Shown here piece by piece: positions 60,164-62,733 of a stretch of 62,733 bases of DNA. The translations under genes and the position numbers were made by a program. The stretch is from Gemmatimonadota bacterium. GTDB taxonomy: Bacteria > Latescibacterota > UBA2968 > GCA-2709665. The stretch spans positions 73,902 through 136,634 of the forward strand of contig JAPPFJ010000021.1 in assembly GCA_028877215.1 (NCBI GenBank). Direction: 5' to 3'. Within the stretch, counting starts at the first letter, position 1, and every line of letters begins with the position of its first letter. The notes under the pieces were generated by a model. The model searched no databases and had not been told where the DNA came from. It was given only the letters and a program-made list of their open reading frames with translations.

Positions 60164-62497
60164 ATGAAGCGAAGACTGCTCAATTGGAAATTCGTGGTCT
60201 TGTATCTAACGGTACTGCTCGTAGTATGCGCGATACCAGGTACGGGCTACGCCTTCTTCGATGATCTCTTCGGTGTGATCGGCGACATTGTCGAGACCAT
60301 CGCCACTGTTGCCACGACCGTCGTAGACGTAACTGTCGCAGTCGTGGATCTCGCGGTTGGCGTGGTCGAAGTCGCGGTCGGGGTTGTCGACCTCACCGTC
60401 AGACTTGCACTGACGTTGGTGGGGCACACGGGTTGTGTGTTGACCACTGCCTTCGATCCCTACGGTGCGATACTGGCAAGCGGCGGATGCGACTACGACG
60501 TTCTCCTGTGGGACATCCTAACCGGGGGGATTACGCTTACGCTGCGACACGTATCAGCGGTACTGAGCCTGGCGTATTGCGCCGTGGACGGCTGTGTGCT
60601 GGCCAGTGGTACGGAGGACGGACTGCTGCACCTTTGGATTCCGAGTACCGGAGAACTCAAGACGAGCCTGAGCGGGCATACAGGGGCCGTGCTGAGTACG
60701 GTCTTCAGTCCACTGGATCACCACCTTCTGGCCAGCGGGAGCGCGGACGGGACTATCCGGCTGTGGAACGCGGAGACGGGCGCGCACACAAGGACCCTCG
60801 AAGGACATACGGACAGCGTGTCGAGTCTCGCGTTCCGTCTCGACGGTGAGGTGCTGGCCAGCGGGAGCGCGGATGGGTCCATCCGGCTATGGGACGGCAG
60901 AACCGGCGCTCACCAGCGCACCTTGACCGGGCATACCGGGACAATCATGAGCCTGGCATTCAGTTTCGACGGCAGTGTGATTGCCAGCGGGAGCACGGAC
61001 GGTTCGGTGCGGGTGTGGAACTCCGAGGACGGAGAACTCCTTGGCACGCTGGATCACAAGTCGCCCGTTCTCAGCGTGGCATTCGCAACGGGCGACAGCC
61101 TCTTCGCCAGTGGAAGCGCCGACGGTGTCGCTCGGGTGTGGGACCCACGTACATGGAAGGTCAAGGCGATGCTTGGACACGAATCACCCGTACATAGCGT
61201 ATCCTTCAGCCCCGACGGCGGCATTCTGGTCACCGGCGCCGAAGACGGAGACGTGCGCAAGTGGGAACTCACGTCGGTTGGCGTGCGATTCGCACGGGAC
61301 CCTGCCAATGATTTCGCCAGCCTTCGCCCCGCGCGAAACACATCTCCCGCGGGTATCTGGTCGGACGGTACGACCATGTGGGTTGCGGACCAGCATGACG
61401 AGAAACTCTACGCCTATGACATGACCTCCCGGGCTCGCGACGCTTCCAGGGATTTTGACACGCTGGATCCGGCAGGCAACGACTCACCTGCCGGCATTTG
61501 GTCGGATGGAACAACCATGTGGGTGGCGGACACCCATGACAGGAAACTGTATGCGTACGTTATGGCCTCCCGTGTACGCGATCCTTCCAGGGACTTTGAT
61601 ACCCTGGATCGGGCGGGAAACGACGATCCATGGGGCATCTGGTCTGACGGCAATACGATGTGGGTTGCGGACAATTCCGACAGAAAATTATACGCCTACG
61701 ATATGATCACAAGAGCCAGGGATTCCGCACGTGAGTTCGGCGCGCTCCGAAGCGCCGGAAACGCGAGTCCGCTGGGCATCTGGTCCGACGGGACTGCGAT
61801 GTGGGTCGCGGACTGGTTTGACGAGAAGATTTATGCCTACGATACGACCTCGAAGGCCCATGACCCGGTCAAGGACTTTGAAACGCTGGGTGACGCCGGA
61901 AACAGTGAGCCGAGAGGCATCTGGTCGGACGGGACGACCATGTGGGTGGCGGATTACATTGACGATAGGCTCTATGCCTACGAGATGCAGACCGGCGGCC
62001 GTCCGACGGGCATGCCGCCGCCTGGCGCGCCGGACATCAGTTCGGTGACAGCGGGTAGTGGCTCGTTTACCCTGACGTGGATGGCGCCAACCAGCACGGG
62101 TGGCTCTGCCGTCACGGCCTACGACCTGCGCTACATCCGAAGTGACGCCTTGGACAAGGCCGATGCAAACTGGACCGTGGTGGAGGATATATGGACGACC
62201 GGATCCGGTTCGCTGAGCCACGAGTTGACCGGCCTGACGGGCGGTACGCGGTACGACGTGCAGGTGCGGGCGGTCACCGTCTCCGGTGAAGGCCCGTGGT
62301 CGCCGGTCGATTCCGTTACGACGCTGGCAGATGCGCGAGCGCCCACTGATTTCAACGGCGACGGACGGACCGATTTCGTGGATTTCTTCCTCTTTGCCGA
62401 TGCATACGGAAGCACAAACGCCAGATTCGACCTGGATGGCAACGGTGTCGTGGATTTCGCTGACTTCTTCAGATTCGTCGATGCGTTTGGCTCGTAG
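60164..62497 (+). CDS. exported WD40 plus propeller-repeat plus FN3 protein with C-terminal EF-hand pair
   Basis: This 777-residue protein has a signal segment (1-31). A striking hydrophobic repeat (about 44-84, VVDVTVAVVDLAVGVVEVAV) comes next, then seven to eight WD40 blades (about 85-380; VLASGSADGSIRLWDGRTG). Five GIWSDGTTMWVAD repeats (about 380-625), an FN3 domain (about 630-725) and a dockerin-like EF-hand pair (about 728-777) ending DAFGS complete it. It combines the WD40 part of the 54681 gene with the repeat-FN3-EF part of the 57608 gene, which points to domain shuffling within the cluster. No enzyme motif is seen. Confidence 0.87.
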   Translation: MKRRLLNWKFVVLYLTVLLVVCAIPGTGYAFFDDLFGVIGDIVETIATVATTVVDVTVAVVDLAVGVVEVAVGVVDLTVRLALTLVGHTGCVLTTAFDPYGAILASGGCDYDVLLWDILTGGITLTLRHVSAVLSLAYCAVDGCVLASGTEDGLLHLWIPSTGELKTSLSGHTGAVLSTVFSPLDHHLLASGSADGTIRLWNAETGAHTRTLEGHTDSVSSLAFRLDGEVLASGSADGSIRLWDGRTGAHQRTLTGHTGTIMSLAFSFDGSVIASGSTDGSVRVWNSEDGELLGTLDHKSPVLSVAFATGDSLFASGSADGVARVWDPRTWKVKAMLGHESPVHSVSFSPDGGILVTGAEDGDVRKWELTSVGVRFARDPANDFASLRPARNTSPAGIWSDGTTMWVADQHDEKLYAYDMTSRARDASRDFDTLDPAGNDSPAGIWSDGTTMWVADTHDRKLYAYVMASRVRDPSRDFDTLDRAGNDDPWGIWSDGNTMWVADNSDRKLYAYDMITRARDSAREFGALRSAGNASPLGIWSDGTAMWVADWFDEKIYAYDTTSKAHDPVKDFETLGDAGNSEPRGIWSDGTTMWVADYIDDRLYAYEMQTGGRPTGMPPPGAPDISSVTAGSGSFTLTWMAPTSTGGSAVTAYDLRYIRSDALDKADANWTVVEDIWTTGSGSLSHELTGLTGGTRYDVQVRAVTVSGEGPWSPVDSVTTLADARAPTDFNGDGRTDFVDFFLFADAYGSTNARFDLDGNGVVDFADFFRFVDAFGS

Positions 62498-62609
62498 GCC
62501 GCCGCGCCCGCGACCGGACCGCAGATTGCCGGTTCGCTGTATCGGATCAAGTACCTTCAGCACTGAGACACTCCTCGTCGCCTCGTAAGGGCGTCTCATG
62601 TGGGCGTCC

Positions 62610-62733
62610 GGCCAATGGGGGGGGGGGGGGGGGGTAATAGGGGGGGGGGGGGGTTTTGGGGGGGGGGTGGGGGCCTTTTTACGGAATAAATGTAAACGGG
62701 GGCCCACAACAGCCGGCACGGGGGGGGCTTAAT
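62610..62733. other. low-quality contig end
   Basis: Long G homopolymers (for example 62618-62634 and 62641-62654) broken by short mixed runs look like sequencing or assembly error rather than genome. No feature should be called here. The first about 130 bases of the window also look atypical. Confidence 0.8.

Noticed and set aside
40074..62497. A true cellulosome
   Set aside because: No glycoside hydrolase, carbohydrate-binding module or multi-cohesin scaffoldin is visible in the window; only the pairing principle is suggested.
62610..62733. G-quadruplex-like G runs at the window end
   Set aside because: Very long perfect G homopolymers at a contig edge are more likely sequencing or assembly artefact.

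Overview
The window reads as a chromosomal contig from an uncultured, GC-rich, Gram-negative bacterium of the FCB superphylum. The best guess is a Latescibacterota- or Poribacteria-like lineage, possibly marine or host-associated. This is inferred from a short RpoD-type sigma factor, DUF2723 and TMTC-like GT-C membrane proteins, a gingipain-type (C25) peptidase, FlgD/Por-type C-terminal tails, a fucose/rhamnose-type bacterial microcompartment (BMC), and many secreted proteins built from eukaryote-like repeats. No rRNA, tRNA, IS transposase or CRISPR array was seen. Both extreme ends (about 1-130 and 62,610-62,733) look like low-quality assembly sequence.

Region 1 (0.1-16.2 kb, all minus strand) holds a DUF2723 membrane protein, a small exported protein, a primary-type sigma factor and an HtrA protease, then a BMC locus. 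The locus has two BMC-H and three BMC-P (EutN/CcmL) shell genes but no BMC-T. Its enzymes are a class II sugar-phosphate aldolase with a C-terminal encapsulation helix, a CoA-acylating aldehyde dehydrogenase with an N-terminal encapsulation helix, a PduL phosphotransacylase and a divergent acetate kinase. Together they would split fuculose/rhamnulose-1-phosphate and turn lactaldehyde into an acyl phosphate and ATP, as in the planctomycete/verrucomicrobial (PVM) type BMC. Two unrelated families of MITE-like elements, each present twice in the window, bracket the aldolase gene. A GT-C membrane protein and a secreted beta-propeller gene are embedded in the locus.

Region 2 (16.3-36.8 kb, plus strand) starts at a near-consensus promoter, back to back with the BMC promoter. 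It encodes a surface-polysaccharide pathway: a Wzi-like outer-membrane protein, a Wzy/WaaL-like polymerase or ligase, three glycosyltransferases, a sugar aminotransferase, a WecA-like initiating transferase, a Wzx flippase, a sulfotransferase, an SDR sugar epimerase and a TMTC-like membrane protein. It ends with a 1926-residue C25 (gingipain/PorU-like) peptidase and a terminator.

Region 3 (36.8-39.2 kb) carries two tandem paralogous regulators. Each joins a degenerate receiver (Glu at the phosphoacceptor position) to an AraC-type DNA-binding domain.

Region 4 (40-62.5 kb) is the most unusual part. It is a run of exported mosaic proteins made of LRR, YWTD, WD40, cadherin-like, CARDB, FN3, metzincin and newly noticed propeller repeats. 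Five of them carry a paired EF-hand (dockerin-like) module, and in four of these it forms the extreme C-terminus. The same cluster encodes a small cohesin-like protein with a FlgD/Por-type sorting tail and a large protein with a cohesin-like N-terminus. Five small lipoproteins (four related or probably related to one another) and a duplicated beta-barrel protein are interspersed. This suggests a calcium-dependent cohesin/dockerin-like cell-surface assembly system; that is a hypothesis from sequence pattern only.
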